NCBI RefSeq assembly: GCF_026151205.1
Contig: NC_087077.1
Coordinates: 3,534,001-3,598,000 of the forward strand
DNA: 64,000 bases
DNA from: Bolinopsis microptera
Taxonomy: Eukaryota > Ctenophora > Tentaculata > Lobata > Bolinopsidae
Direction of reading: 5' to 3'
Made by a program: the position numbers and the translations under genes. A model generated the notes under the pieces. The model saw nothing but the letters and a program-made list of their open reading frames with translations. It had not been told where the DNA came from and did not search any database. The first letter of the stretch is position 1; each line of letters starts with the position of its first letter. This document shows, piece by piece, positions 12,060 to 22,294 of this stretch.

Positions 12060-12175
12060 TGTTACTGCGAATATGAAGAAAAGGGATCATTACATAGAGC
12101 CATCAACAAAACAGATGAGGAAAATGAGATTGAAGAAGAATAAGAAGACGATTACATAGAACTCCTGCAATGAGT
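12060..12175 (+). pseudogene. GPCR C-terminal tail relic
   Basis: CATAGAGCCATCAACAAAACAGATGAGG and the following acidic codons resemble the tail of the intact receptor (ALNKIEEEDEIEEEEDYIELPA) with substitutions and a stop. An almost identical relic is at 51,665-51,780. Downstream, 12,180-12,600 is shared with 51,780-52,200 and includes two copies of the 26-bp GTTGATAAAGTTAAGCTAAAAGTAAA repeat. Confidence 0.55.
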
Positions 12176-14308
12176 AATAAAATTTAAGATCTATAAGAAC
12201 AATATAACATCACTATTACTCAAGTTCCAGGCTAAATAAAGGGCGAAGAAAACGAAAGGCTGAGCTCCAATAATATACTCGATGATATACTGGGACTAAG
12301 TAAATCAATTGGAATTAGATTGGCGCACATCTAAATTGGAAATAGTACAGCTGCTTTTTAGGAAGTAAATAAAAGTGTTTTAGTTCATGGTCATTGATCA
12401 CTTTTTTTAAATGTTAAAAAATTACCCGAGTCCGTTTCTACTGCCGTAAAAATAGCAACAGCAAACTGTAAACTATTTTTGTGCCCACGAGTAAGAGAAA
12501 TAATTGTTGTCCGATTCTTTGAAAGTTGATTGTAAGCTAAAAGCAAAGTTGATAAAGTTAAGCTAAAAGTAAAGTCGATGAAGTTAAACATAAACATATT
12601 GATTAGATTGGAACAAACCAAAAGGCAGTGGTAGTGGCTGTTGTCCGATTATCTGCCACTTAGTAGCATCTTCAACGTCTTCCGTAACGTCGACCCAAAA
12701 CGTTGCCTCATCCCGCTGCCTTCTCGATACGAGGTATTTATTTATATGTCTATCTTGAGTTTTCCGTATTCTGCAGCCAAAAGATTTGTTTTTCTTGTTG
12801 ACATACTCTATCATCCAGCACTCGTTTGCTTTGCTATATGGGGTATCGTGAACTGATACCCTACCGTCACCTCCGTGTCTATCACTGAAAACCACTAACA
12901 TCCGACCAGTATTGGTATCTGATAAAGATAACAGAGTTTTTTAAAAGAAATTAAATCGGCCCTGATAGATTAGTCAGGGTTTGCACTCAGTTTTGACTAA
13001 TGTTAATGCAGCTGCCCAAAACACTGCACTAGAACATTATATGAAGTCATGGAGTGACGTATGGTTATTTACAGCGGAATTAAAGAGAAACCTAACCTGG
13101 AATTTTTGTTGCTAATTGTTGCTGGTTTGTTGTTGCTTTAATGTTGTAACATTTCTGAGAATTAACTTCAGTTAATATAATTTCCCACTTGTCCTGCCCC
13201 CATGGAGGAGTTGTTGGTTGAGTGTGGACCCAGTAAGATTGTTCGTTCTTTGGATCAGAGTTGTGAGTCAGAGCGCAGCCAGCTGCAGGGCCATCTATTG
13301 CCTGTATCAAACACCCATGTTGTTCATTTGGTGATGTTGAACTATGTGCTAGATCAAGATTGATAGTTAGGAATGGTATTGAGAAGAGATGTTGGGCCTG
13401 ATAAATTAATAAGACTTTAATTTTTGACGGCCCTAATGTTGATGTAGCTCCTGCTATGTGTTAGTTCAGCCGAACTGCGATGGATGTTGTAAAAGGTATA
13501 TAAAGGACTATAATTGATTTTAAAAGCAAATTACCTGCACTGCAACTGGGAAGGTCGGGTAAAGCATCGTATAGGGGTGGAGCAGAGGGCGGTGCAGGTG
13601 CATCAAGATAGTTCAGCACTGATAATATGGGGTTATACGGCAGGAAAGAATCAATATACCATGTAAAAGACATATTGATATAGTTGGAGTGGACTGAGCT
13701 AGCAAAAAGATATTTTTCTGGAAAATAACTCCCCCTTCAATCCTACACTAACCTCCCCTGTTCTCGTCTAGATTATTCTGTGATGTCCCCAACTCTCTCT
13801 TTAACCTTTCATTTTCCGCGACTGCTACATCTTTATCCGCTACTGCTACATCTTTATCCGCGACTGCTACATCTTTATCCGCTACTGCTACATCTTTATC
13901 CGCTACTGCTACATCTTTATCCGCTCGTATTTCTCTCTCTACGTTTCTCAGGTAGAACACGTATTCTGGGATTAATGGCCAATCAGAATATCTTGTATTC
14001 AGTCAACTTATTTCAAATATGTAGTATGCAGTTCATAATTGAGTCATTTAATGACAAGTAATATTTGTGGGCCAGTTTGAATACCGTTTGGAGCTCAGAT
14101 CTCTTATATTATAAGAAAGATTCAGTAATTAACTGCTCTGTCTGCAATGAATTCTGGCCAATATTCAATACCAAATTAGAAGAAAACAACACGTTATTTT
14201 GATACCTGTAACGATTTGAGGGGCCAATGATCCGATACCAGCTCTGCGGTCCTCGTCCGATACTGGTATCACCTCCTCCAGCGTGGAGAAGATGGAGAGA
14301 CTTGACAT

Positions 14309-14362
14309 AATATGTGATGTCTACATCCCAATGCTAGCTGTGGTATTTAGTTTAGTTTTAAC
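14309..14362 (-). promoter_or_regulatory. conserved 5' leader/proximal promoter of lectin-like units
   Basis: The roughly 50 bp directly upstream (minus strand) of the exon A ATG is conserved in nearly all units: on the plus strand, ATGTGAT(G)TCTACACCCCAATGCTAGCTGTGGTATTTAGTTTAG follows the ATG complement. Equivalent stretches lie at 18929-18982, 28957-29010, 34542-34595, 36909-36962, 40995-41050, 53872-53925, 57441-57490 and 63522-63565. Outside it, upstream DNA diverges sooner. It most likely covers the 5' UTR and core promoter; the transcription start is not determined. Confidence 0.45.
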
Positions 14363-14802
14363 ATAAACAATAGAGAAGAGGATTGGGTGGATTTTCCTGC
14401 GATATTTGTTCACGTTTAAAAAGGTGTGTTGTTGTCGGCGGTTTTGGCTGCTTCTTACAAGAATCAAATCAAATTTTCATAGATAGTTGGTATTGTGACT
14501 AAAACATTATGTATTCAATTTTGTTTTACAACAGTGGACTAAAAATTATAAAATTCTTATTTCCATGCCATAATCCGAATGATGAAAAATATTTAAAAAA
14601 GACTTTACCCTGCATTAAAATAAGTAAGATACAAATTTCATCGAATCTTGAATTCAATTAGCACTACTATAATCCTGTAAATTTTTAGTAAAAATATTCG
14701 CCTAAGATATAAAAAACTACATTTAATGATAATCTATAAATTATAATTAGCGTTTACATTGTCACTCCTAAATTAATATAATATCCTGTTAAGTGTTAAA
14801 AT

Positions 14803-15450
14803 GATCATGAATAAGGACTCCATCACATCAAATGGCAAAAAGATCAAATCAGCCCCTGGTTGTTGCAAGACCTATAACATCATCTATCTTGTGCAGTGTT
14901 TGATTTGTAAGAAAAACTACGTGGGTAGGACTATTAATAGCTTGCATAAAAGGATATGATGGACGGACACAGGTCCAAATTTTATGAAATCGTTGATGGT
15001 AGAGCATTTGATATTACTAGTGATGAGTATAGCCTAGGAGTTCACTTGATTGACCACGGTTTAGGAGTACATACAGATTTTAATGAAACTTTTAGAACTT
15101 TTATTTTAGAGAATTGCAGTCCCAGTACACTTGAAGTAAAAGAAAATAACTACATACATTTGCTTAATTCTCTTAGACCTTTTGGCCTTAATACTGTCAA
15201 TCCCTTTGGATTACCTATATTCCATAAACCTTAATAATATGATCTTTTTACCTTTTTCGGATTCTTAATTTTGTAACGGTTTGAGTTTCACTAACCTTTT
15301 AACATTTTTTAGGTTCAATGTCACTGGAGATGACTACAATCGAAATATATTTGGCAAGAATCTGAATGTTTTCAGTGTTGAAAGTTTAGTTTCTTAAATC
15401 CTGGAGTAGTCATTCGTGTCCCTGATATTTGGGTTAATTCTAACTCTCCT
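14803..15450 (+). mobile_element. 5'-truncated Penelope-like element with GIY-YIG domain
   Basis: Flanked by a perfect 20-bp target-site duplication, ATCCTGTTAAGTGTTAAAAT, at 14783-14802 and 15451-15470; the uninterrupted site is readable at about 7,061. The insert encodes, with one frame break near 14,957, a GIY-YIG-like endonuclease end: NIIYLVQCLICKKNYVGRT, then a spacer and LRPFGLNTVNPFGLPI just before the stop at 15234. That C-terminal signature is typical of Penelope-like retroelements. The reverse transcriptase part is missing. The insertion interrupts the 3' flank of unit 10's F exon, so it is younger than the array. Confidence 0.75.
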
Positions 15451-15525
15451 ATCCTGTTAAGTGTTAAAATTATCAAAGTGGTTAAATTCTGTAGATTCTT
15501 AATAAAATATATCGGAGACATTTAG

Positions 15526-18500
15526 CTACTGGTAAAAAATTTCTTTTGAGCATGGGGGTAGGGTTATGACTTGTTGGAGTTCCCAAAACCCGCTATCATC
15601 ATCTAAATTGTTGGATCCGACCATAACTTTGTGATTGCCTCTCTCATCCTTAGCGTCGTCACAGAATAATTGATGACCCATCTTTTTGAATTGGTTGATT
15701 ATCACATAGTACCTGTCACTGTGCTCCTTAATTTCCCACCGTTCCAAGAAATAATCAAATAACGGTCCGCCCCATTTTTCGTTGAATATCTTCGAAGTTC
15801 CCCAATGTCCATCAAGTGTGCCTCCGCTAAATTGTGCTGGTGCAAAAAATGAGTATTCAAGGGTGATGGCTGCAAGTCACCTGAAATGTAAATAATGTTT
15901 AAATCCTAAAATGAAGATATCTTAGGTTTATTTGTGTGCTAGTTACAATTCATAACTGCGAAAATAGGCGCATTTAGTTTTAACGTCGTGAAAATAGCCG
16001 CATTTAGTTTTAACGTTGCGAAAATAGTGGCATTAAGTCTTTAACGTTGCGAAAATAGTGGTATTAATTCTTTAACATGGCAGTGGTTGTTGACCTGGCA
16101 ACCGGACTGAATCACTATGATAACAAAACAAGTACGCAAGTTCATTATCAATCTTAATTAGATAAGATTTGTGCCCAATTGTTAACCCTGTATTTTCCAT
16201 CGTTGTACATTTGAACATAAGTAATACATATAGGCCATAGGGAACACAAAAGTTGAAACCAAATTGCACTATTAAAAACCACAATATCCGGGAAATTCAT
16301 CAACTATGTAACTATAATACGTTTCATCGGAGCTGGTTTCTAGCATTCGATCGTTACTGTTTGGTCAGAACAATTCATTTGCGAAAGCTTCGTGTATCAA
16401 TAACTAAGCTTTAGAAGCATAATTTTGAAATTTTTGTTGTTATACGTAAATTTTAGAATGTAGAAATATTGTGTTGTAATCGTTAGGAATTTTAAATTTC
16501 ATTTTACCAACATATTAATTTGGTGAGCTTATTTCTCTCGAATTGTTGGTATAGTCTTTTGGATTTTATGACCGAAGCTGTTTTGCTGATCAAATGAACT
16601 TGGCCAGTTTTATTTAAAATTTTTATTCATGAAACGTTTCAATAAGATTGATAGGAGGGAAAAAAGACATGAAATTGTTCTTGTTGGATGTAGGAGATAT
16701 GGAGGCAAGTTTCAGCGAGGGTACATACAGAAGCGTGGCCGAATCTACCGGACTCTGCCTACTCTACATGACTCTCACGATATTCTCTGCAATTTCAAAC
16801 ATAGCCGTCATTATCAGCGCCATCTTGGAGAGATGGAAAGAAGTGGATAACTTTACATTTGTATTCTGTGTCTCCCTCAGCTTTAACCACCTATTCTTAC
16901 CGCTTCACATTCACTCGATGATAGCGTACTCTGTGGTGGCGAACACTTGGGAACTTCATGCTGTTCCCTGTCTGTGGATGGGGGTCCTGTCACTCTACTT
17001 GAACAGTGTCTACTTGCTTCATATTCTACTGCTAGTGTTCGACAGTGCTGTAGCAAGGTATAGCAACGTCAGGGTGGCTATATCTGTGTCACTAAGCAAG
17101 AAGATAGCTCTTCGGACCTGGATTATCGCGGCATTGCCGCAAGTATCCCCGGTAGTCCTCAAGACGAAGGATCCTTACTTGTACAGTGCTGGTTGGGGAG
17201 GTTGCTTCCAGAACTTCATGTTCAGGGATATTTCCACCCTGTTTCAGTGCTTTGCCATATACTTGGTCATGCCTCTTGGCATTCTGATAATTTGGTATAT
17301 GGTTCTGCTGTGTAAAGAAGAAAATAACAGCAGACTGGCAATAACGGTGTCACGAATAAAAGCGGAAGAAAGGGTGAAACAGATGGGGTGTCGGAGACAC
17401 TTGACCACTGTCGCTCTCAGTTCCATGTACTTGCTCAGTGTCCTGCCTTACATCGTCTGCTCTATGATTGCCATGACAAGCGAGGAGAAGCTGTTGGACG
17501 CGGTGGGTAAAGACATAGCTCAGTTTGCGAACGTGTTCTTCTGCTTTGGAAGCATCCTCATCCCAATGATATATCTTATTCTATGTCCAAGCTTTTGTAA
17601 GTTTGTCATATCCGAGAAAAATCACCCTTTTATCTACAAGCTGCTAAAGTGGAGTCATCCACGAACCACAGGGAACAACGCCTCAAGGGATGGGTCAATT
17701 TACAGGGCCCTCAACAAGATAGAGGAGGAAGATGAGATCGAAGAAGAAGAAGATTACATAGAACTCCCTGCAATCAGTGTTCACTTAGCGTATAAACACA
17801 TGTCAGGATTAAGCAAGGACCAGTCACCTCCCAGTGTACGATACTAAAGTGTTGCAGGTAAAGTTTGTAATGTAATGGTGATCCTTAACTTGTCTCAAAC
17901 AGCTTAACTGATTTGAAGTTTGATCATTTTTTACCAAATCCCTGTTAGTGCCATATTGTACAATCATTGTTAATTATACTAATTGATATGCCTTTTTTTT
18001 TGTTTGAAAAACATAATTTCTAATAAGAATGGAACATACCACAAGGTTCTGGCTGATGTACAAGTATCCTCCAAGTTGTTGATTTTTATAATTCTCCGTT
18101 ACGTTGACCCAAAATGTTGTCTCATTTCGCTGCCTTCTAGACAGTAGGTATTTGTATTGATGTATATCTTTGGCTTTCTTCAGACAGCACCTCAATCTTT
18201 TTTCTTCGCTCTTGACCCATGAGATCTTCCAGCACTCGTTTCCACCCGACTAGTGTTGGGATCTGATAAAGATGCTAATGTTTTTTATAGGAAATTAAAA
18301 CGGCCCTGCTATTTCATTTTATTATGATACTAGTGTAACCTGTGCCTACGGCATGGACTTCACTATCGCAGTTGAAATGCAAAAGTATAAACCCGCCTAT
18401 TATATTTAAAAACACGCATAACATTGTCGTATGAAAGTCTGAACTCTCTCTACAGTCCAAACAGAATGCAATGAGCGCCCCCTCCCCTAATAAGCTTACA

Positions 18501-18928
18501 GTATTACATGACAGTGAAAAGGCTAACCTTATTTTGATTCATGTACCAACGTTAGTACGCTAAATTTGCAGCTCCATATGCAGTAATGGGAGAGAGAGCG
18601 AGGATATTTTGTATTCAGTCAACTTATTTTAAATATATGGTATATAGTTCTTAATTGAGACCTTTAATGAAAAGTAATATATGTGGGCCAGTTAGAATAG
18701 GTACCGTTTGGAGCTCAGATCTCTTATATCATAAGACAGATTCAGTAATCAACTGCTCTGTCTGTGATAAATGATTTAAAAAATTCAAAAACAAATTAGA
18801 AGCAAACAACATGTTATTTTGATACCTGTTACGATTTGAGGGGCCAATGATCCGATACCAGCTCTGAGGTCCTCGTCCGATACTGGTATCACCTCCTCCA
18901 GCGTGGAGAAGATGGAGAGACTTGACAT
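15526..18928 (-). pseudogene. lectin-like array unit 10 (degenerate, hosts the intact GPCR)
   Basis: Exon A is intact (18826-18928), but B, C and D are missing. The DNA where they should be (about 18,300-18,600) is unrelated to other units. An E relic at about 18,030-18,275 keeps CCAACACTAG, a partial ECW block and RRQRNETTFWVNVTEN but has lost about 50 bp near its start and its frame. The F exon (15526-15880) keeps MERWEIKEHSDRYYVIINQ near its end but has a large internal deletion and a 5' frameshift. The unit cannot encode the family protein. It matters because its last intron holds the only intact copy of the receptor, on the other strand. Confidence 0.6.
16669..17847 (+). CDS. rhodopsin-class (class A) orphan GPCR, single exon
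   Basis: A complete single-exon receptor of 392 residues, starting at ATG 16669. The same ATG is kept in the 50.3 kb copy; in-frame TTG 16648 is not needed. Seven hydrophobic segments lie near residues 28-52, 62-85, 99-125, 148-166, 188-215, 245-268 and 283-306. Asn44 in TM1, Cys101 at the top of TM3 with Cys179 in extracellular loop 2 (likely disulfide), Trp151 in TM4 and Pro260 in TM6 fit class A. The DRY motif reads Ala129-Arg130-Tyr131 and NPxxY reads Ile298-Pro-x-x-Tyr302. Such changes can alter activation or G-protein coupling. The cytoplasmic tail has a run of acidic residues (351-362). No signal peptide is evident. It lies in plasma membrane by family. The gene is nested antisense in the last intron of lectin-like unit 10. 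Ligand unknown. Confidence 0.8.
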   Translation: MKLFLLDVGDMEASFSEGTYRSVAESTGLCLLYMTLTIFSAISNIAVIISAILERWKEVDNFTFVFCVSLSFNHLFLPLHIHSMIAYSVVANTWELHAVPCLWMGVLSLYLNSVYLLHILLLVFDSAVARYSNVRVAISVSLSKKIALRTWIIAALPQVSPVVLKTKDPYLYSAGWGGCFQNFMFRDISTLFQCFAIYLVMPLGILIIWYMVLLCKEENNSRLAITVSRIKAEERVKQMGCRRHLTTVALSSMYLLSVLPYIVCSMIAMTSEEKLLDAVGKDIAQFANVFFCFGSILIPMIYLILCPSFCKFVISEKNHPFIYKLLKWSHPRTTGNNASRDGSIYRALNKIEEEDEIEEEEDYIELPAISVHLAYKHMSGLSKDQSPPSVRY

Positions 18929-20147
18929 AATATGTGATGTCTACACCACAATGCTAGCTGTGGTATTTAGTTCAGTTTGATAGAGAATATGAGGTTCCTT
19001 AAAAGGTGTTCAGTAATCAGTATACAGGGTCCTTAACAAGAAAGAAGAAAATTACGTGAATTTCCCTGCAAAATTTGTTTACGTTTAAAAAGGTGTAAAA
19101 TATTTGTTGATGTTGTTGGTTTGGTTGGTTTTCACGAAAATGAAACACAATTTTCATAGGTACTTGGTACTCATGACTAAAACATTATGTATTCAATTTT
19201 GTTTTACAACCAGTGGATTTCAAATTTCAAATTCTTATTTCCATGCCATAATTCAAATAATAGTTCATTAGGCTGTTAACCAGATTTTAAATTAAATTCA
19301 GTTCTTCTCGCCGGCTGGGTTCTGGGGCTATGAATCGGATTTTATGATTCTTTGGAGTTCCCAAAGTCCGCTATCATCTTCTAAATAGTTGGATCCGACC
19401 AGAACTTTGTGATTGCCTCTCCCGTCCTTAGCGTCGTCACAGTATAATTGTTGACCCATCTCCTTGTTGATTATCATATAGTATCCGTCGCAATGCTCCT
19501 TAATTTCCCACTGCTCGTTAGACTCACCAATTGCATGTGATCTAAACATAGCATAATGCATTTTGTTCATTTTCGATTTATAACACCATAGCACTTTCGT
19601 GCTCTCTCTTTCTTGCTGTCTTTCGTATTCAATGTAATGAGCCCCGTCTTCTCCTGGCCCCTTAATGAACGCTATCTCCGTGCCATTTTCGTAGTCACGA
19701 TCTTCGTGTACCATAGCAAAATCTGCACAAAATAATGGTCCGCCCCATTTCTTGTTGAATATCTTTGAAGTTCCCCAATGTCCATCAATTGTGGCTCCAC
19801 TAAATTCTGCTGGTGCAAAAAGTTGAGTATTCAAGGGTGATGGCTGCGAGTTACCTGAAGTGTAAATAATGTTATTCTAAAATGAAGAAGGCTTAGTTTA
19901 ACGTGGATTTATGTGTGTGCTACTCAGTTTCAATTCATAACTGCGAAAATAGCCGAATTTAGTTTTAACGTCGCGAAAATAGTGGTATTAATTCTTTAAC
20001 ATGACAGTGGTTGTTGACCTGGCAACCGGACTGAATTACTATGGTAACAAAACAAGTACGCAAGTTAATTATTAATCTCAATTAGATAAGTTTTGTGCCC
20101 AATTGTTAACCCTGTATTTTCCATCGTTGCATATTTAAACATAAGTA

Positions 20148-21257
20148 AAAAACACCAACAGAGACAAGAAGAGATGGGACTACACCAAGGAGCTGACTAA
20201 TAGGGAGAGAGACCTCTACTTCAAAGAACTGATTGGCTACGTGCAGACCAGGGAAGGAGCCGGTATTGGATTCGGTGATCAGAGGAGGAAGAAGAACAAA
20301 AAGGAGCAACTGGTGGAGATAATTAAGTCTCTGAAAGAAGAGGAACTCCTTCAAACTCTGTACGATAAGAGAGTCCAAGGAAAGTTTCTAACCTGGGAGA
20401 ACACCATGCAGCTAGACACTGGCTGGCAAAGCCTGCTGTATACCTTGAGCCCCGAGCTGACAAAGTTCCACCTAAATGCCATCCACGACGTTGCAAGTAC
20501 ACCTAGCAACCTCCAGCTTTGGAACTACAGCTCCACGAACAACTGTCCCCTTTGTGGGCGTCAGCAGTGCAACCTAAAGCACATTCTAACGTGTTGCCCA
20601 GTGTCGCTTAAACAAGGAAGATATAATTGGAGACATGATCAGGTGCTCAGGGTAATCGTGCAACCAATTGCAGAGAAGCTGAGGGAGATAAACAGTGCTA
20701 CCCCAAAGACAGAAGTAAAGAGAGAGTGGAGGAAGTTCGTATCCGGAAAAGGAACCTACAGGAAACCCGAAGTACGGCTTACAGAAGAACCTCATCTTCT
20801 AGAGGAAGGTAACGACTGGAAACTAGTGTTTGATGAGGACGAAAGGACAAGACAATTCCCCCAACATATTGTCAACACAGCTCTCAGACCTGATGTGGTA
20901 ATATACTCTAACACACTCAGGAAAGTCATCCTGATAGAGCTGACCTGTGGAAACGAGGAGAACTTTGAGGACCAGAGATCCCGGAAAGAGAAGAGATACG
21001 AAGAGCTAATGGTGGAGATCGAGACCGCAGGCTGGGAAGGATATCTCTTTACAGTAGAAGTTGGATGTCGTGGATTCTACCACCACACATTACCCCGAAT
21101 TTTCAACTTCCTTAACATCACCCGGGCAAAGAAGAAGAGGGCACTTAACACAACAGCGGTGGTGTCCCTGAAAGGTTCCTACACTATCTGGCTTAGTCGC
21201 TACAACAAGACCTGGAGTGACAACTGGCAGCTGGCCGAAAGACCCTGCCCAGTTTAA
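20148..21257 (+). mobile_element. REL-type non-LTR retrotransposon fragment (zinc-knuckle plus PD-D/EXK endonuclease)
   Basis: An open frame of about 369 codons with no genuine start, ending at 21257. Order: a basic linker (RKKNKKEQ), a thumb-like helix region, a CPLCGRQQCNLKHILTCC zinc-binding knuckle (about 20,540-20,600), and a restriction-like endonuclease with RPDVVIYSNTLRKVILIELT (about 20,890-20,945) in which Asp and Glu are the expected PD...(D/E)xK acidic residues, then a downstream Lys-rich helix. This is the C-terminal module of R2/NeSL-type retrotransposons. The RT domain is truncated away. The insertion splits DNA that is continuous at about 16,215 (CATAAGTAATACATATAGG ... GGGAACACAAAAG). 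The frame is intact, so insertion is fairly recent. Confidence 0.8.
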
Positions 21258-21416
21258 CCCTGATGAACAGCTGAACGTTGGGCCCTTAAAACGTCGTTGA
21301 AAGCTACATCTGGGGTCGTAAGTCCCAGACATCAGAAGAAGTCAGAGAGTGTAGAAGATTCTGCGTCTGAAAAGACTAGAGAATTGAGGTAAATATAGTT
21401 GGTTTGGTCTTTTTTT

Positions 21417-21439
21417 CCCAGGGGAACTGTTCCCCTGGG
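21417..21439. repeat. perfect 11-bp inverted repeat at the retrotransposon 3' junction
   Basis: CCCAGGGGAAC at 21417-21427, a single T, and GTTCCCCTGGG at 21429-21439. It sits directly at the 3' boundary of the REL element and the host sequence GGGGTACACAAAAG. The host site at 16,235 has ATAGGGAACACAAAAG, so part of the palindrome may derive from target DNA copied during integration. Confidence 0.7.
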
Positions 21440-21581
21440 GTACACAAAAGTTCAATCCAAATTTCACTATTAAAAACCGCACTATCCGGGAAATTCACCA
21501 ACTATGTAACTATAAAACGTTTCATTGGAGCTGGTTTTTCACCTCCGATCGTTACTGTTTGGCCAGAACAATTTACTGGCT

Positions 21582-22294
21582 GCAAGTATCCCCGGTAGTC
21601 CTCAAGACGAAGGATCCTTACTTGTACAGTGCTGGTTGGGGAGTTTGCTTCCAGAACTTCATGTTCAGGGATATTTCAACCCTGTTTCAGTGCTTTGCCA
21701 TATACTTGGTCATGCCTCTTGGCATTCTGATAATTTGGTACATGGTTCTGCTGTGTAAAGAAGAAAATAACAGCAGACTGGCAATAACGGTGTCACGAAT
21801 AAAAGCGGAAGAAAGGTTGAAACAGATGTGGTGTCGGAGACGCTGGACCACTGTTGCTCTCAGTTCCATGTACTTGCTCAGTGTCCTGCCCTACATCGTC
21901 TGCTCTATGATTGCCATGACAAGCGAGGAGAAGCTGTTGGACGCGGTGGGTAAAGACGTAGCTCAGTTTGCGAACGTGTTCTTCTGCTTTGGAAGCATCC
22001 TCATCCCAATGATATATCTTATTCTCTGTCCAAGCTTTTGTAAGTTTGTCATATCCGAGAAAAATCACCCTTTTATCTACAAGCTGCTAAGGTGGAGTCA
22101 TCCACGAACCACAGGGAACAACGCCTCAAGGGATGGGTCAATATACATTATACAGGGCTCTCAACAAGATAGAGGAGGAAGATGAGATCGGAGAAGAAGA
22201 AGATTACATAGAACTCCCTGCTATCAGTGTTCACTTAGCGTATAAACACATGTCAGGATTAAGCAAGGACCAGTCACCTCCCAGTGTACGATAA
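21582..22294 (+). pseudogene. GPCR copy 2, N-terminal half deleted
   Basis: Starting at GCAAGTATCCCCGGTAGTCC this copy matches the intact receptor from residue 158 to the end (TM5-TM7, IPMIY, tail). Immediately upstream it joins to the receptor's 5' non-coding flank (equivalent of 16,320-16,380), so about 770 bp encoding TM1-TM4 was deleted. An insertion of ATTATAC near 22,148 shifts the frame in the tail and gives a stop near 22,185. It is in the E-F intron of lectin-like unit 9. From 22,295 to 23,115 there is intron DNA with a small exon E relic (about 22,490-22,540) and no gene. Confidence 0.75.

Larger units (their letters stand above)
7150..14308 (-). pseudogene. lectin-like array unit 11 (5' exons intact, 3' end broken)
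   Basis: Open 5' exons: A 14206-14308, B 13753-13965, C 13535-13618, D 13097-13348, E 12619-12918. All join in phase 1. Exon B is the longest single coiled-coil exon in the array with one DKDVAVA heptad repeated five times. Exon C has PSAPPLY. Exon D carries DGPAAGCALTHNS and WVHTQP; exon E has ECWMIEYVNKKNKSFGCRIR and TFWVDVTEDV. Downstream come extra modules: a D fragment (about 11893-12005), a D-type exon (11454-11678, ending at a GTGAGC donor) and a stop-containing E fragment (about 10990-11150). The terminal F exon (7150-7654) retains its C-terminal part (ERWEIKEHSDGYYVIINQ) but has an internal deletion and frameshift near 7468-7540. The last intron holds receptor-tail and E relics. Whether the 5' part is still expressed cannot be told. 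Confidence 0.6.

Noticed and set aside
13097..13400. TTTATCAG|GCCCAACATC as the general acceptor of exon D
   Set aside because: It looks strong but puts D out of frame in all units except unit 9. The TCTAG acceptor about 45-60 bp further on fits phase 1 in every unit.
15526..15880. F exon of unit 10 as a functional terminal exon
   Set aside because: Internal deletion and a frameshift near its 5' end leave only the C-terminal motifs.
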